From NCBI GenBank assembly GCA_021371795.1, contig JAJFVK010000019.1, positions 310,001 to 374,000 on the forward strand: 64,000 bases of DNA. Direction: 5' to 3'. The DNA is from Planctomycetaceae bacterium (GTDB taxonomy: Bacteria > Planctomycetota > Phycisphaerae > Sedimentisphaerales > UBA12454). The notes under the pieces were generated by a model, which worked only from the letters and a program-made list of their open reading frames with translations, was not told where the DNA came from and did no database searches. A program made the translations under genes and the position numbers. Positions within the stretch are counted from its first letter, which is position 1; each line of letters opens with the position of its first letter. Shown here piece by piece: positions 9,055-17,229 of this stretch.

Positions 9055-9098
9055 AATAATATAAAAATCAGGATTTATTTGTATTATTGTTTTGTTTT
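9055..9098 (+). terminator. Possible AT-rich terminator after the GH130 operon
   Basis: An imperfect AT-only stem (AATAATATAAAAATC against GATTTATTTGTATTATT) with a 3-nt loop is followed by GTTTTGTTTT. Low GC makes it weak, but position and T-rich tail fit the end of the operon. Confidence 0.35.
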
Positions 9099-9120
9099 AA
9101 ATCATTGAGCATGTCGTGTA

Positions 9121-9318
9121 TTACAGACAAAGCATAGTATGCCCCCACAGAACCAGTATGGCGGACTGAACGATAACAAAAGGCCATGAACCCATAATTT
9201 TGGCAACAAAATCAGCAACCTGCTGGCCGGGGGTCTTTTTTTCATCAACTATTTCATTAACATTTCTGATGGGTTTATGTTGATGAACAAAAGGCTCTGG
9301 AAAATGCAATTTACTCAT
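9121..9318 (-). pseudogene. DUF1003 membrane protein, C-terminally truncated
   Basis: 65 aa from the ATG at 9318 (AAGGAG upstream). The N-terminal half matches DUF1003: NVNEIVDEKKTPGQQVADFVAKIMGSW is the usual lead-in (here residues ~20-46), followed by the first membrane helix PFVIVQSAILVLWG. The family then needs a loop with FDPYPF and a second helix with MMSQNRQ; here the frame stops after 7 unrelated residues, and neither other frame restores them. About half the domain is gone. The healthy ribosome site suggests recent decay, or a short single-helix peptide kept in use. Confidence 0.6.
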
Positions 9319-9381
9319 TATCAATTCTCCTTAACAAGTAATAACAATGGGTTAATTAGCATAAATATAAAAATAGGCAAT

Positions 9382-9424
9382 AAAAAAGCCCGTATCAGAA
9401 AACCGAATGCGAGCTTTTGTTTTT
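9382..9424 (-). terminator. Rho-independent terminator of the sugar-acid operon
   Basis: Stem of AAAAGCCCGTATC (around 9385-9397) against GAATGCGAGCTTTT (9405-9418), with G-U pairs, A-tract and T-tract on both sides, so it can work in both directions. It lies just after the stop codon of the minus-strand kinase gene. Confidence 0.7.
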
Positions 9425-9437
9425 TAGTGCGTCACAT

Positions 9438-10517
9438 TTAACGCTGAATTCTGCCGCGAGAACCTTTAATAAAATTCTCAACCTGTTCGAGCGTTACCAT
9501 TGTCGTATCGCCCGGCGTTGTCGTCAGCAATGCACCGTGTGCCCAGCCGAGCTTCACAGCATCTTCGTAGCTTCTGCCGGTAAGCAGGCCGTAGAATAAC
9601 CCTGTCGCGAAACCATCGCCGCCACCGACACGGTCATAAACATTTAATTCACAAGTCGGCGCCTGATAAACCTTGCCATCTATCCACGCAACAGAACTCC
9701 ACGTATGATGGTTTGTGTTATGTTCTTCGCGAAGCGTCGTCGCGACCGCTTTTACGTTCGGGAACTGCTTTACAACTTCATCGATAACAGCAACGAAGAC
9801 TGACGAGTCAAGTTTTGACTGTTTAACCACATCAGGGCCTTTAACGCCAAGACCATCCTGCATATCCGATTCGTTGCCGACGAGTACGTCAACATTTTCC
9901 ACGATTCTACGCAGAACATTTTGAGCTTTTTCCTGCCCGCCGCGGAATTTCCACAGTTTTGCGCGATAATTAATATCGAAACTTGTAACAGCGCCTTTTG
10001 ACTTGGCATATTTCATCGCGTCAATAATGAATTCTGAAGTTGTATCTGAAAGAGCAGCGAAAATCCCGCCGCTGTGCAGCCAGCGAACACCGCCGGCGAA
10101 AATTTCGTCCCAATTCAAATCGCCCGGCTTGAGCATTGCCGCTGCTTCGATTGCGCGATTGTAATCAACCTCCGGAGTGCGAACGCCGTAAGCTCTGTCG
10201 CTGTAAACCAGCGCCATATTCGGCCCCTGCACGCCGTCACGCTCGAACCATTTATAAAACGGACGAACGCCCATTGCCTTAACGCGTTCCTGTATCAATC
10301 TGCCGAGACGATACTTTACCATAGCGGTCGCGATGCCGGTGTTCATCTCGAAACAGTCCGACAAGTTTGCGGCTACATTAAATTCTCCGCCGCTGACGTG
10401 TGCCTGGAAAGTCGTCGCTTTGTGGAATGGAATCATTCCGGGGTCGAGCCTGACAACCAACGCGCCTAACGAAAGAAAATCGAGTGCGCCTTTTTGCGGT
10501 ACAACTAATTTGCCCAT
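9438..10517 (-). CDS. kdgK: PfkB-family sugar kinase, 2-keto-3-deoxygluconate kinase type
   Basis: 359 aa. PfkB/ribokinase fold: GGEFNVAANLS (substrate-side motif near residue 43), a central TSFDINYRAKLW block typical of KDG kinases, NESD, and the C-terminal YDRVGGGDGFATGL signature holding the catalytic Asp, followed by TTTPGDTTMV, a common KdgK block. Phosphorylates 2-keto-3-deoxygluconate or a close sugar acid in the cytoplasm. It is the last gene of an operon with a LarA-like racemase and Gnd (44-nt gap) and is followed by a terminator. Exact substrate is inferred. Confidence 0.82.
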   Translation of the reverse strand: MGKLVVPQKGALDFLSLGALVVRLDPGMIPFHKATTFQAHVSGGEFNVAANLSDCFEMNTGIATAMVKYRLGRLIQERVKAMGVRPFYKWFERDGVQGPNMALVYSDRAYGVRTPEVDYNRAIEAAAMLKPGDLNWDEIFAGGVRWLHSGGIFAALSDTTSEFIIDAMKYAKSKGAVTSFDINYRAKLWKFRGGQEKAQNVLRRIVENVDVLVGNESDMQDGLGVKGPDVVKQSKLDSSVFVAVIDEVVKQFPNVKAVATTLREEHNTNHHTWSSVAWIDGKVYQAPTCELNVYDRVGGGDGFATGLFYGLLTGRSYEDAVKLGWAHGALLTTTPGDTTMVTLEQVENFIKGSRGRIQR

Positions 10518-10561
10518 ACCAAACCTTCCTTTAAATCAATTTTGGATATTATAGTTTCTGC

Positions 10562-12013
10562 TTAAACAATATAAGTTGATGCGCTGGTTGAGCCGCCTCG
10601 GCCTGTCCAGTTTGTGTGGAAAAACTGGCCGCGAGGTTTATCAACTCTTTCGTAAGTATGAGCGCCGAAATAATCTCTTTGAGCCTGCAGCAGATTTGCC
10701 GGCAGTCTTTCGGAACGATAGCCGTCAAAATACGCCAGAGCTGTGCTAATCGTCGGCATTGGTATTCCCAAATCTACCGCCGCGCGAACAACCCTTCGCC
10801 ATGAGAATTGCGATTTCTTAACTGCGCTCTTGAAGAATGGGTCGAGCAGCAGATTGGGCAGTTCTGGATTCTTTTTGAACGCGGCCTTAATTTTGCCGAG
10901 AAATGCCGAACGGATAATGCAGCCGCCCCGCCACATAAGAGCGATTCCGCCATAGTTTAGATTCCAGTTGTATTCTTTCGCCGCGGCTCTCATAAGCTGA
11001 TAGCCCTGTGCGTAACTGACAATTTTTGATGCGTAAAGTGCTTTGCGTAAATCGTCAATCATTTTCGCCTTGTCGCCTTTGAAAGGCTTGTTCGGACCGC
11101 CAAGAATTTTTGACGCTTCAACACGTTCTTCTTTTATCGCGGACAGACATCTTGCGAAAACCGCTTCGCCAATCAGTGTCAGCGGCTGGCCTGCGTCGAG
11201 AGCTGCGATTGCGGTCCATTTGCCAGTGCCTTTTTGGCCTGCGGTGTCGAGAATTAAATCTATAACAGCGTTGTTCTGTTCGTCTTTGTATCCGAGAATA
11301 TCTCTTGTAATTTCAATCAGGTAAGAATCAAGTTCGCCTTTGTTCCACTCGGTGAAGACTTCGTGCATTTCCTCGTTTGACATACCAAGTCCCTGCTTCA
11401 TCATCTGGTATGTTTCGCAAATCATCTGCATATCGCCGTATTCGATACCGTTATGAACCATCTTTACGAAATGGCCTGCGCCGTTTTCGCCGACCCAGTC
11501 ACAGCACGGTTCGCCGTCTTCAGTATGAGCTGAAATTTTCTGGAAAATCGGCTTCACAGCAGGCCAGGCGGCAGGTGAACCGCCGGGCATAATTGATGGG
11601 CCTTTCAGAGCGCCTTCTTCGCCGCCGGAGACGCCGGTGCCGATGTAAAGTTTGCCTTTGCTTTCAACATATTTTGTCCTGCGTGTAGTGTCAGGAAAAT
11701 GACTGTTTCCGCCGTCTATAATGATGTCGCCGTTTTCGAGGTGCGGCAGAACCAATTCGATGAAATCATCGACAGCCTGTCCGGCCTTTACCATCAGCAT
11801 AACTTTGCGAGGCGTTTTTAGGTTTGCGCAAAACTCTTCGATTGAATGACATCCGATTATGTTTTTGCCTTTCGCCCTGCCGTTCATAAAATCGTCAACT
11901 TTGGAAACCGTACGATTAAAACAAGCAACAGTGAATCCCTTGCTTTCCATATTCAAAATCAGGTTTTCACCCATTACCGCAAGACCAATTAAACCAATAT
12001 CCGCTTGTGACAT
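10562..12013 (-). CDS. gnd: 6-phosphogluconate dehydrogenase, decarboxylating
   Basis: 483 aa, the length of the long-chain (NADP-type) family. Rossmann start [38 protein letters not shown] substrate loop (split: [17 protein letters not shown]); catalytic Lys in [15 protein letters not shown]; helical C-terminus ending [14 protein letters not shown]. Oxidises 6-phosphogluconate to ribulose 5-phosphate, CO2 and a reduced nicotinamide. Middle gene of the operon, 17 nt after the racemase-like gene. Confidence 0.95.
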   Translation of the reverse strand: MSQADIGLIGLAVMGENLILNMESKGFTVACFNRTVSKVDDFMNGRAKGKNIIGCHSIEEFCANLKTPRKVMLMVKAGQAVDDFIELVLPHLENGDIIIDGGNSHFPDTTRRTKYVESKGKLYIGTGVSGGEEGALKGPSIMPGGSPAAWPAVKPIFQKISAHTEDGEPCCDWVGENGAGHFVKMVHNGIEYGDMQMICETYQMMKQGLGMSNEEMHEVFTEWNKGELDSYLIEITRDILGYKDEQNNAVIDLILDTAGQKGTGKWTAIAALDAGQPLTLIGEAVFARCLSAIKEERVEASKILGGPNKPFKGDKAKMIDDLRKALYASKIVSYAQGYQLMRAAAKEYNWNLNYGGIALMWRGGCIIRSAFLGKIKAAFKKNPELPNLLLDPFFKSAVKKSQFSWRRVVRAAVDLGIPMPTISTALAYFDGYRSERLPANLLQAQRDYFGAHTYERVDKPRGQFFHTNWTGRGGSTSASTYIV

Positions 12014-12030
12014 TTTGCATTACTCCTTAT

Positions 12031-13305
12031 TTATTGATTAAATCTGTTTTTATATGCCCAAAGGCCCATACCCGGATTGGATATGAAAAATATTTTTTCG
12101 CCGTCAGGCATTGTATTGTAACCATTTTGAAGATTCGCTGGGTTATACCTGTCCAGCATTTCATTTAAATCTGCATATTCGAAATTTACCGACTCAACTT
12201 CTTTTCTCGTCAGCTTGCCGGGGCAGTATGTTATCTTAAATCTGCCTTCGCTTGAGCCGTGAATGAGATGCGCCGCTGCGCTTAAGTTTGCTTTTAAATC
12301 GTCGTTATTCTTAACAGCCGCCAGTACTTTTTCCGTGCCGACATAGCCGTACTTCCTGATAAGCACGTCAATTTGTTTGTCTTCGCCGAATTCCTTTACG
12401 CCCGGCGCAAGCACAACTAATTGGCCGTTGTCAGCCATCGCCATTCGCGTTCTGTAAATGCTTTTATTGCCCAGCCAGGTGCTTTTATATTCGTGCGGGT
12501 CGAGATAGACCACGGCTTTTTTAATCGGCTCATCAAGCATTATGAAATTGACTTTTAACGAAAGTTCAGCCGCCCGATTGAAACATTCAATATCATCGCC
12601 GATGAATAATCCCCTTGTCTGCAATTTTCTTTGTGCGTCGGGAGCAAGAACCGTCTGAACGTAAACTATCGGCAGATGCTTTGAGAAATTATCCGATGCG
12701 TAATTGAAAACTTTTCGCACAGGATTGTCCGCCCTGCCCATAATCTTTTCCATATTACAGACTGCGCCGATGAAGTGACTTTTGTTAATGCCTTCCTGAC
12801 CGCCGGTGCCGACAAAAATATTTTTGTTATAATTCGCCATTCCCGCGACTTCGTGCGGCACAACCTGCCCAACAGACAAAATCAAATCAAAACCGCCCTC
12901 GACAAGAAGTTTATTTACCTGCGCAGGCCATTCATAATCGAGTTTGCCATCCGTTACTTTTTTAACAAACTCACCCGGCACATTTCCAAGCGTAACAATA
13001 TCTGTTCGCCAGTTATGTTTCCTGAAAAGATTCACAGGCGTCTGACCGTACATCGTTTTGATTTCTTCTTCGGTCATAGGCACGTGCGTACCGAGTGCCG
13101 GCAGAATATCTGTCAGCTTGTCGCCGTAATATTGATAAGCCATATATGTAAGCTCGCCTGCTCGCGAATACATTCGCGTTATATCCGGCCCAAGAACCAA
13201 TACTTTTTTTCTTGCTCCGATTTTATCTAACGCAGAAAAAAGATTTGCCTTAAGGTCTTCTGCCGCCAGACTGGCTTGCGGGTTTCCTGTACTGCAAAAT
13301 AACAT
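12031..13305 (-). CDS. LarA-family nickel-pincer racemase/epimerase homolog
   Basis: 424 aa, the LarA length. The N-terminal domain has LGPDITRMYSRAGEL in place of the SDPTRP block, then GTHVPMTEEE. The second domain has VGQVVPHEVAGMANYNKNIFVGTGG (here cited in parts: PHEVAG with the catalytic His and NK with the Lys that carries the nickel pincer cofactor), then INKSHF. LarA homologs racemise lactate or epimerise other 2-hydroxy acids. Co-transcription with gnd and a KDG-type kinase favours an aldonate such as gluconate over lactate. No larBCE cofactor genes lie in the window. Upstream AAGGAT is 13 nt from the ATG, so the start is not firm. Confidence 0.82.
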   Translation of the reverse strand: MLFCSTGNPQASLAAEDLKANLFSALDKIGARKKVLVLGPDITRMYSRAGELTYMAYQYYGDKLTDILPALGTHVPMTEEEIKTMYGQTPVNLFRKHNWRTDIVTLGNVPGEFVKKVTDGKLDYEWPAQVNKLLVEGGFDLILSVGQVVPHEVAGMANYNKNIFVGTGGQEGINKSHFIGAVCNMEKIMGRADNPVRKVFNYASDNFSKHLPIVYVQTVLAPDAQRKLQTRGLFIGDDIECFNRAAELSLKVNFIMLDEPIKKAVVYLDPHEYKSTWLGNKSIYRTRMAMADNGQLVVLAPGVKEFGEDKQIDVLIRKYGYVGTEKVLAAVKNNDDLKANLSAAAHLIHGSSEGRFKITYCPGKLTRKEVESVNFEYADLNEMLDRYNPANLQNGYNTMPDGEKIFFISNPGMGLWAYKNRFNQ

Positions 13306-13351
13306 AAAATATCGTAAATCCTTATTAAATAATCATTTATCTAACATTGAA

Positions 13352-13374
13352 ATTGGTTCATTTTTTGTACCAAT
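13352..13374. promoter_or_regulatory. ATTGGT-N11-ACCAAT dyad, candidate operator
   Basis: ATTGGT (13352-13357) and ACCAAT (13369-13374) lie at the expected transcription start of the larA-like operon. The halves resemble the TTGGT...ACCAA halves of GntR-family (FadR-type, such as UxuR/ExuR) operators, which suits a sugar-acid operon, though the 11-bp spacing is wider than usual. No GntR gene is in the window. Confidence 0.45.
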
Positions 13375-13376
13375 AT

Positions 13377-13405
13377 TTTATAGCATATAAACCGGCACAT
13401 TTCAA
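13377..13405 (-). promoter_or_regulatory. Promoter of the larA-gnd-kdgK operon
   Basis: Minus-strand TTGAAA (13400-13405), 17-bp spacer, TATAAA (13377-13382). Predicted start near 13370, inside the ATTGGT/ACCAAT dyad. Confidence 0.65.
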
Positions 13406-13524
13406 GTGTTTTTAAATCTTTACAAAAACAAAAAAAACGTTATATATAGAGTGTAATGGAAGTGACGGATTTTGTTTGGATATATCAATTTTCAATATTA
13501 AATCTTCAATCTTCAATTAGTTTC

Positions 13525-13596
13525 GCCGGTGTAGCTCAACGGTAGAGCGCGGCTTTCGTAAAGCCGAGGTTTTGGGTTCGAATCCCACCATCGGCT
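13525..13596 (+). tRNA. tRNA-Thr (anticodon CGU)
   Basis: Full cloverleaf: acceptor GCCGGTG/CATCGGC with one G-U, D-arm GCTC-AACGGTA-GAGC, anticodon arm CGGCT-TTCGTAA-AGCCG, TTCGAAT T-loop with GGG/CCC stem. Anticodon CGT reads ACG. No CCA is encoded; a T-run follows directly and may end transcription. Confidence 0.95.
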
Positions 13597-13650
13597 TTTT
13601 GTTGGCCACAGAGCTCACAGAGAACACAGAGATAAAAATAATGAATATGT

Positions 13651-13673
13651 AGGGTGGGCTTTAGCCCACGCGG
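13651..13673. repeat. Palindromic dispersed element GTGGGCT-TT-AGCCCAC-GCGG
   Basis: Perfect 7-bp stem (13654-13660 and 13663-13669) with a 2-nt loop, preceded by AGG and followed by GCGG. A closely matching element with the same layout lies inside the rhomboid gene at 48496-48515. Just before it is a CACAGAG-rich stretch (13606-13632) of the degenerate kind seen between genes in many environmental genomes. Confidence 0.6.
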
Positions 13674-13680
13674 ATAAAAA

Positions 13681-13944
13681 ATGATAAGCGACACACCACA
13701 AGAAGTTCTTGAAATCCAGTATGAGCTTTACCGCAAAATGAGTCCTGCGGAAAAATTCAGGATTGTTTGCGACGCTTACGATTTTGGCCAGTCGCTTGCA
13801 AAAGCGGGAATCAGAATGAGATATCCCAATGCGACAGAGAAGGAAGTTAAACAAATCTGGGCAAAAGAACATTTGGGTGAGGAACTTTACGACAGAGTTT
13901 ATGGAAAAACAGATGAGCACACCACAACAAGCCGAAGTTCTTAA
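13681..13944 (+). CDS. Small partner protein of a nucleotidyltransferase
   Basis: 87 aa, charged and mainly helical: MSPAEKFRIVCDAYDF, then AGIRMRYPNATEKEVKQIW and HLGEELYDRVYG. This layout is common in short proteins encoded directly before MNT-fold nucleotidyltransferases in cyanobacteria and planctomycetes (from memory of such pairs). No Shine-Dalgarno is seen; the palindromic repeat ends 12 nt before the ATG. It overlaps the next gene by 32 nt, so the two are probably translated together. Role unknown; may be an antitoxin or a specificity partner. Confidence 0.65.
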   Translation: MISDTPQEVLEIQYELYRKMSPAEKFRIVCDAYDFGQSLAKAGIRMRYPNATEKEVKQIWAKEHLGEELYDRVYGKTDEHTTTSRSS

Positions 13945-14497
13945 AATTCTCGCAGACATATTTGACGAGCTGAATATAAAATATGCGATTGGAGGCTCTG
14001 TCGCAAGTTCGATATTTGGTACGCCTCGTTTTACGCAGGATGCGGATATTACCGTACAACTTTCCATACCAGCTGCTGAATCGCTTTATGAAAAAGTAAG
14101 CGGTCATTTTTATATCAGTAAAGAAGCTATGTATCAGGCTGTAAATTCAAAAAGCAGCTTTAATATAATACATCTTGATGCGGTTTTTAAGATAGACATA
14201 TTTATTCCAAATAGTGAATTTGAAAACACCCTTATTGCACGAAGTCATAAGAATAAGATAGATGAATCTATTGCGAAAGAATTTTCATTAGTATCGCCTG
14301 AAGATGTTATCCTCTTAAAGCTTAAATGGTATAAAATGGCGGATTGCGCTTCAGACCGACAATGGTCGGATGTCAAAGGCGTTTTATCTGTACAAAAGAA
14401 TAAGATTGACTATGACTATCTAAAAATATGGGCAAATAAGTTAGGGCTTGCCAACCTTCTTGAAAAGGCAATATCAGAAGTTAAAACTAAGAGATAA
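13913..14497 (+). CDS. MNT-fold nucleotidyltransferase (AbiEii-like/DUF6036-like)
   Basis: 194 aa from the ATG at 13913 (an ATG at 13901 is also possible), overlapping the previous gene. The nucleotidyltransferase pattern GGSVASSIFGTPRFTQDADI gives the GG(S) loop at residues 27-29 and the DxD metal motif near 43-45; a third acidic residue is in FKIDIFI. The C-terminal half is helical (SPEDVILLKLKWYKMAD), as in AbiEii-like toxins and related housekeeping transferases. Such enzymes add nucleotides to RNA or proteins. Whether this pair is a toxin-antitoxin system is unproven. Confidence 0.75.
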   Translation: MSTPQQAEVLKILADIFDELNIKYAIGGSVASSIFGTPRFTQDADITVQLSIPAAESLYEKVSGHFYISKEAMYQAVNSKSSFNIIHLDAVFKIDIFIPNSEFENTLIARSHKNKIDESIAKEFSLVSPEDVILLKLKWYKMADCASDRQWSDVKGVLSVQKNKIDYDYLKIWANKLGLANLLEKAISEVKTKR

Positions 14498-14500
14498 TAA

Positions 14501-14932
14501 ATGAACGCAACCGATAAAGCACTGGCACTTCAAAAAGAAGGTTTCTCATGTTCACAGGCTGTATTGGCGGCGTTTTGCAACCAGTTCGGCGTTGATAAAA
14601 ATATCGCACTCAAAATCGGCAGTTCATTCGGCGGCGGGATGCACCTGAACCAAACCTGCGGCGCAGTTACAGGCGCGTTAATGGTTATCGGATTAAAGCA
14701 CGGCAGAATTAAAGCTGACGATATTGCCGCGAAAATGAAAAATATAGAAGTTGCGACCAAGTTCGCCAAAAAATTTAAAGAACGTCATAAAACATTAAGC
14801 TGTGCAGAATTATTAGGCTGCGATATCAGCACACCGGCGGGCTTGCAAAAGGCTAAAGACAATAATCTTATCAAACAATTCTGCCCGGACTATGTAAAAT
14901 CAGCCTGCGAAATCCTCGAAGAATTGCTTTAG
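14501..14932 (+). CDS. C_GCAxxG_C_C family protein
   Basis: 143 aa. It shows the family pattern: FSCSQAVLAAF with an N-terminal Cys, SSFGGGMHLNQTCGAVTGALM with the CGAxxG core, then single cysteines in LSCAELLGCD and near the end (FCPDYV, SACEIL). The spaced cysteines suggest metal or redox cofactor binding. The function of the family is unknown. It starts 3 nt after the nucleotidyltransferase stop and is probably co-transcribed. No signal peptide. Confidence 0.85.
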   Translation: MNATDKALALQKEGFSCSQAVLAAFCNQFGVDKNIALKIGSSFGGGMHLNQTCGAVTGALMVIGLKHGRIKADDIAAKMKNIEVATKFAKKFKERHKTLSCAELLGCDISTPAGLQKAKDNNLIKQFCPDYVKSACEILEELL

Positions 14933-14938
14933 CGAAAA

Positions 14939-16246
14939 CTAATTCGTCAAACCCGCGATGGCCGCGCCAATCAACGTAGCGTTATCGACATTGATAATGT
15001 CATAAGAAATCCCGCACTGATTTTCCAGATACTGTTTCAAATAATATTCCGTTCTGCTCTTGAGGCCTTTAAGATGATAGAACGTAGTGCCTTCGGCTAC
15101 AATGCAGAGCGGTTTATCGGGGCTTGTAGTGCAAGCTGATTTTACCGCCACAGCCGAAATATTTATGGCCGACAGTTTCGCTGCTCGTTCAATTATGCTG
15201 TCGCAAATATAATAAACCAATTGCATATCGCCGCCTTGTCCTTTTTTGCAGATACTCGCGAGTCTGTTATAGCCGTAAGGATAATACATAAACTCGTTTA
15301 TTTCTATCGTGCCGAGATTTTTCAGGTTCGCAATTTCGTCCGCTGTGTTTTTAGAGAATAAACCGTCATTTGCCGCGATTTGTAATGTTAAAAGACAGAG
15401 TGCACCAAGATAAGCGCCGGAAATAAATTTCTCAAACACGTGCACGCCGGGATTACTTGTCGATTTATCAAACGCCGTGTCAATTTCTCCCAACTGAAAT
15501 TTGCCGAAACCGCCGGACTCGCAGTTAATAATCTGGCTGTCGGACAGTTCAAGGTCGCTGCGTTTTTTTATGTTGCCGTTCTTTTCGATATAACAGCAAT
15601 TCGTTCCCGTACCGAGAATAAAACCAATGTAACCGCTGAACATTCTGTTTTTGTAGTTCACTCCGCTAAGCAGCGATGCGACGGTATCATTCAAAATGAT
15701 AGCCTGTTTGTCAGGAGACAAACCGATTCGCTGCAGGCCGCAATTCAAATTCTGGCCAATTGTCTGACCGAGCACCTGTTTAATCTTTATCTCTTTGGCG
15801 AAGCGCAGAAGTTTCCCGTCTTTGGTTGGCAGAATTTCTGTGGGATAGGAAAAGCAAAATCCTATTTTTGCTGATATATTAATGATATCCCTGATATAAT
15901 ACGCCATAGTATCGAAAAATTCTTCTTTGGTAACTTCTTTCTCGACGCCCGGCATTATGTGTTTTTGCAGGTTTTCAATAATTGGCTCTTTCTTTTCATT
16001 AAAACTGACTGAAGCACAACGAAAATTCGTGCCGCCTGCGTCTATAACTATAACAGACTTATCAACGGGAATATCATTTTTAACTTCGATAAAAGTCGGA
16101 ATCATATCGAGTGAACTTTTTTGGCCTTCCAACCCTTTCTGCATTTCATCGATAAATACTTTTACATTTTCATCGATATCAATGTCCTGATGAGCCATCT
16201 GATATTTTTTAAGAAACGCCAACGCTGTTTTTTTTGTCTCGTTCAT
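14939..16246 (-). CDS. Hexokinase of the eukaryotic-like type
   Basis: 435 aa from the ATG at 16246, which overlaps the galE stop (TAATG) behind GGAAGGA; the longer frame is rejected. Motifs follow the large hexokinase family rather than bacterial Glk/ROK: VIDAGGTNFRC (phosphate 1), GFCFSYPTE, ILNDTVASLLSG with the catalytic Asp, GFILGTGTNCCY (phosphate 2), and NPGVHVFEKFISGAYLG, which matches the NPGxxxxEKMxSGxYLG block of yeast and animal enzymes. Phosphorylates glucose or another hexose with ATP. With galE it would feed the Leloir and glycolytic pools. Last gene of a three-gene overlapping operon. Confidence 0.88.
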   Translation of the reverse strand: MNETKKTALAFLKKYQMAHQDIDIDENVKVFIDEMQKGLEGQKSSLDMIPTFIEVKNDIPVDKSVIVIDAGGTNFRCASVSFNEKKEPIIENLQKHIMPGVEKEVTKEEFFDTMAYYIRDIINISAKIGFCFSYPTEILPTKDGKLLRFAKEIKIKQVLGQTIGQNLNCGLQRIGLSPDKQAIILNDTVASLLSGVNYKNRMFSGYIGFILGTGTNCCYIEKNGNIKKRSDLELSDSQIINCESGGFGKFQLGEIDTAFDKSTSNPGVHVFEKFISGAYLGALCLLTLQIAANDGLFSKNTADEIANLKNLGTIEINEFMYYPYGYNRLASICKKGQGGDMQLVYYICDSIIERAAKLSAINISAVAVKSACTTSPDKPLCIVAEGTTFYHLKGLKSRTEYYLKQYLENQCGISYDIINVDNATLIGAAIAGLTN

Positions 16247-17229
16247 TATTTTTTGTATCCTTCCGGATTTCTGCTGTGCCATAACCAGGCGGTTTCGACA
16301 ATTTTTTCAAGCTGCGGATATTTTACCCGCCAGCCGAGCACACTTTTAGCTTTTGAAGCATTGGCGGTCAGCACGGCCGGGTCGCCTGCCCTGCGTGCAA
16401 CTTCGGTAACTTTTACGTTTTTGCCTGAAACTTTTTTTACTGTTTCGATAACTTCACGAACTGAATAACCTTTGCCGTTGCCGAGGTTGAAAACGAGTTC
16501 GGAATTGTTTTCGAGTTTTTCAAGTGCCAGAAGATGAGCCGTGCACAAATCTTCGATATGAATATAATCTCTTACGCACGTGCCGTCCGGCGTGGGATAA
16601 TCTGTGCCGAAAACCTTTATGTCTTCGCGTTTGCCCATAGCGGCCGCTATAACAAGCGGAATCAGGTGAGATTCAGGTTTGTGGTCTTCGCCGAGTGTAC
16701 CGTTTCCACCTGCGCCGCAGGCGTTGAAATACCGCAGAGCCGCGTAATTTAATCTTCCGGTCAAACTCTGGAAATGACACATACGCTCAACCGCCCATTT
16801 AGATTCGCCGTAAGGATTAATCGGCTCCTTTTGCAGGTCTTCGGTGATTGGCACCGTTTTTGGCATTCCGTAAGTCGCGGCTGTGCTGCTGAATACGAAT
16901 TTTTTAACACCGACTTTTTCCATCGCCGCCAAAAGCATACACGTGTTTGAAAAATTATTGCGATAATACTCAAGCGGCGCAGCACACGATTCGCCTACTT
17001 CGATAAAAGCCGCGAAGTGCATCACCGCGTCGATTTTTTTGTCTTTTAAAACTTTTGTAAGTAAATCGAAATCCGCCAGGTCGCCGACGATAAGCTCTGC
17101 GTTTTTAACCGCGTCTCTATGTCCCTTGCTTAAATTATCGAAAACAATCGGATTATGTCCGCTTGCTCCGAGCAGCGCCGTCATATTGCTGCCGATGTAT
17201 CCGGCTCCTCCGCAGACTAAAACATTCAT
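16246..17229 (-). CDS. galE: UDP-glucose 4-epimerase
   Basis: 327 aa. Extended SDR: NAD site CGGAGYIGSN near residues 7-15, catalytic Ser-Thr in FSSTAATYG, YGESKWAVE with the Tyr-Lys pair, and YFNACGA and RDYIHIEDL blocks typical of GalE. Interconverts UDP-glucose and UDP-galactose in the cytoplasm. It overlaps the lipoprotein gene upstream by 4 nt and the hexokinase start downstream, so the three genes are translationally linked. Confidence 0.95.
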   Translation of the reverse strand: MNVLVCGGAGYIGSNMTALLGASGHNPIVFDNLSKGHRDAVKNAELIVGDLADFDLLTKVLKDKKIDAVMHFAAFIEVGESCAAPLEYYRNNFSNTCMLLAAMEKVGVKKFVFSSTAATYGMPKTVPITEDLQKEPINPYGESKWAVERMCHFQSLTGRLNYAALRYFNACGAGGNGTLGEDHKPESHLIPLVIAAAMGKREDIKVFGTDYPTPDGTCVRDYIHIEDLCTAHLLALEKLENNSELVFNLGNGKGYSVREVIETVKKVSGKNVKVTEVARRAGDPAVLTANASKAKSVLGWRVKYPQLEKIVETAWLWHSRNPEGYKK

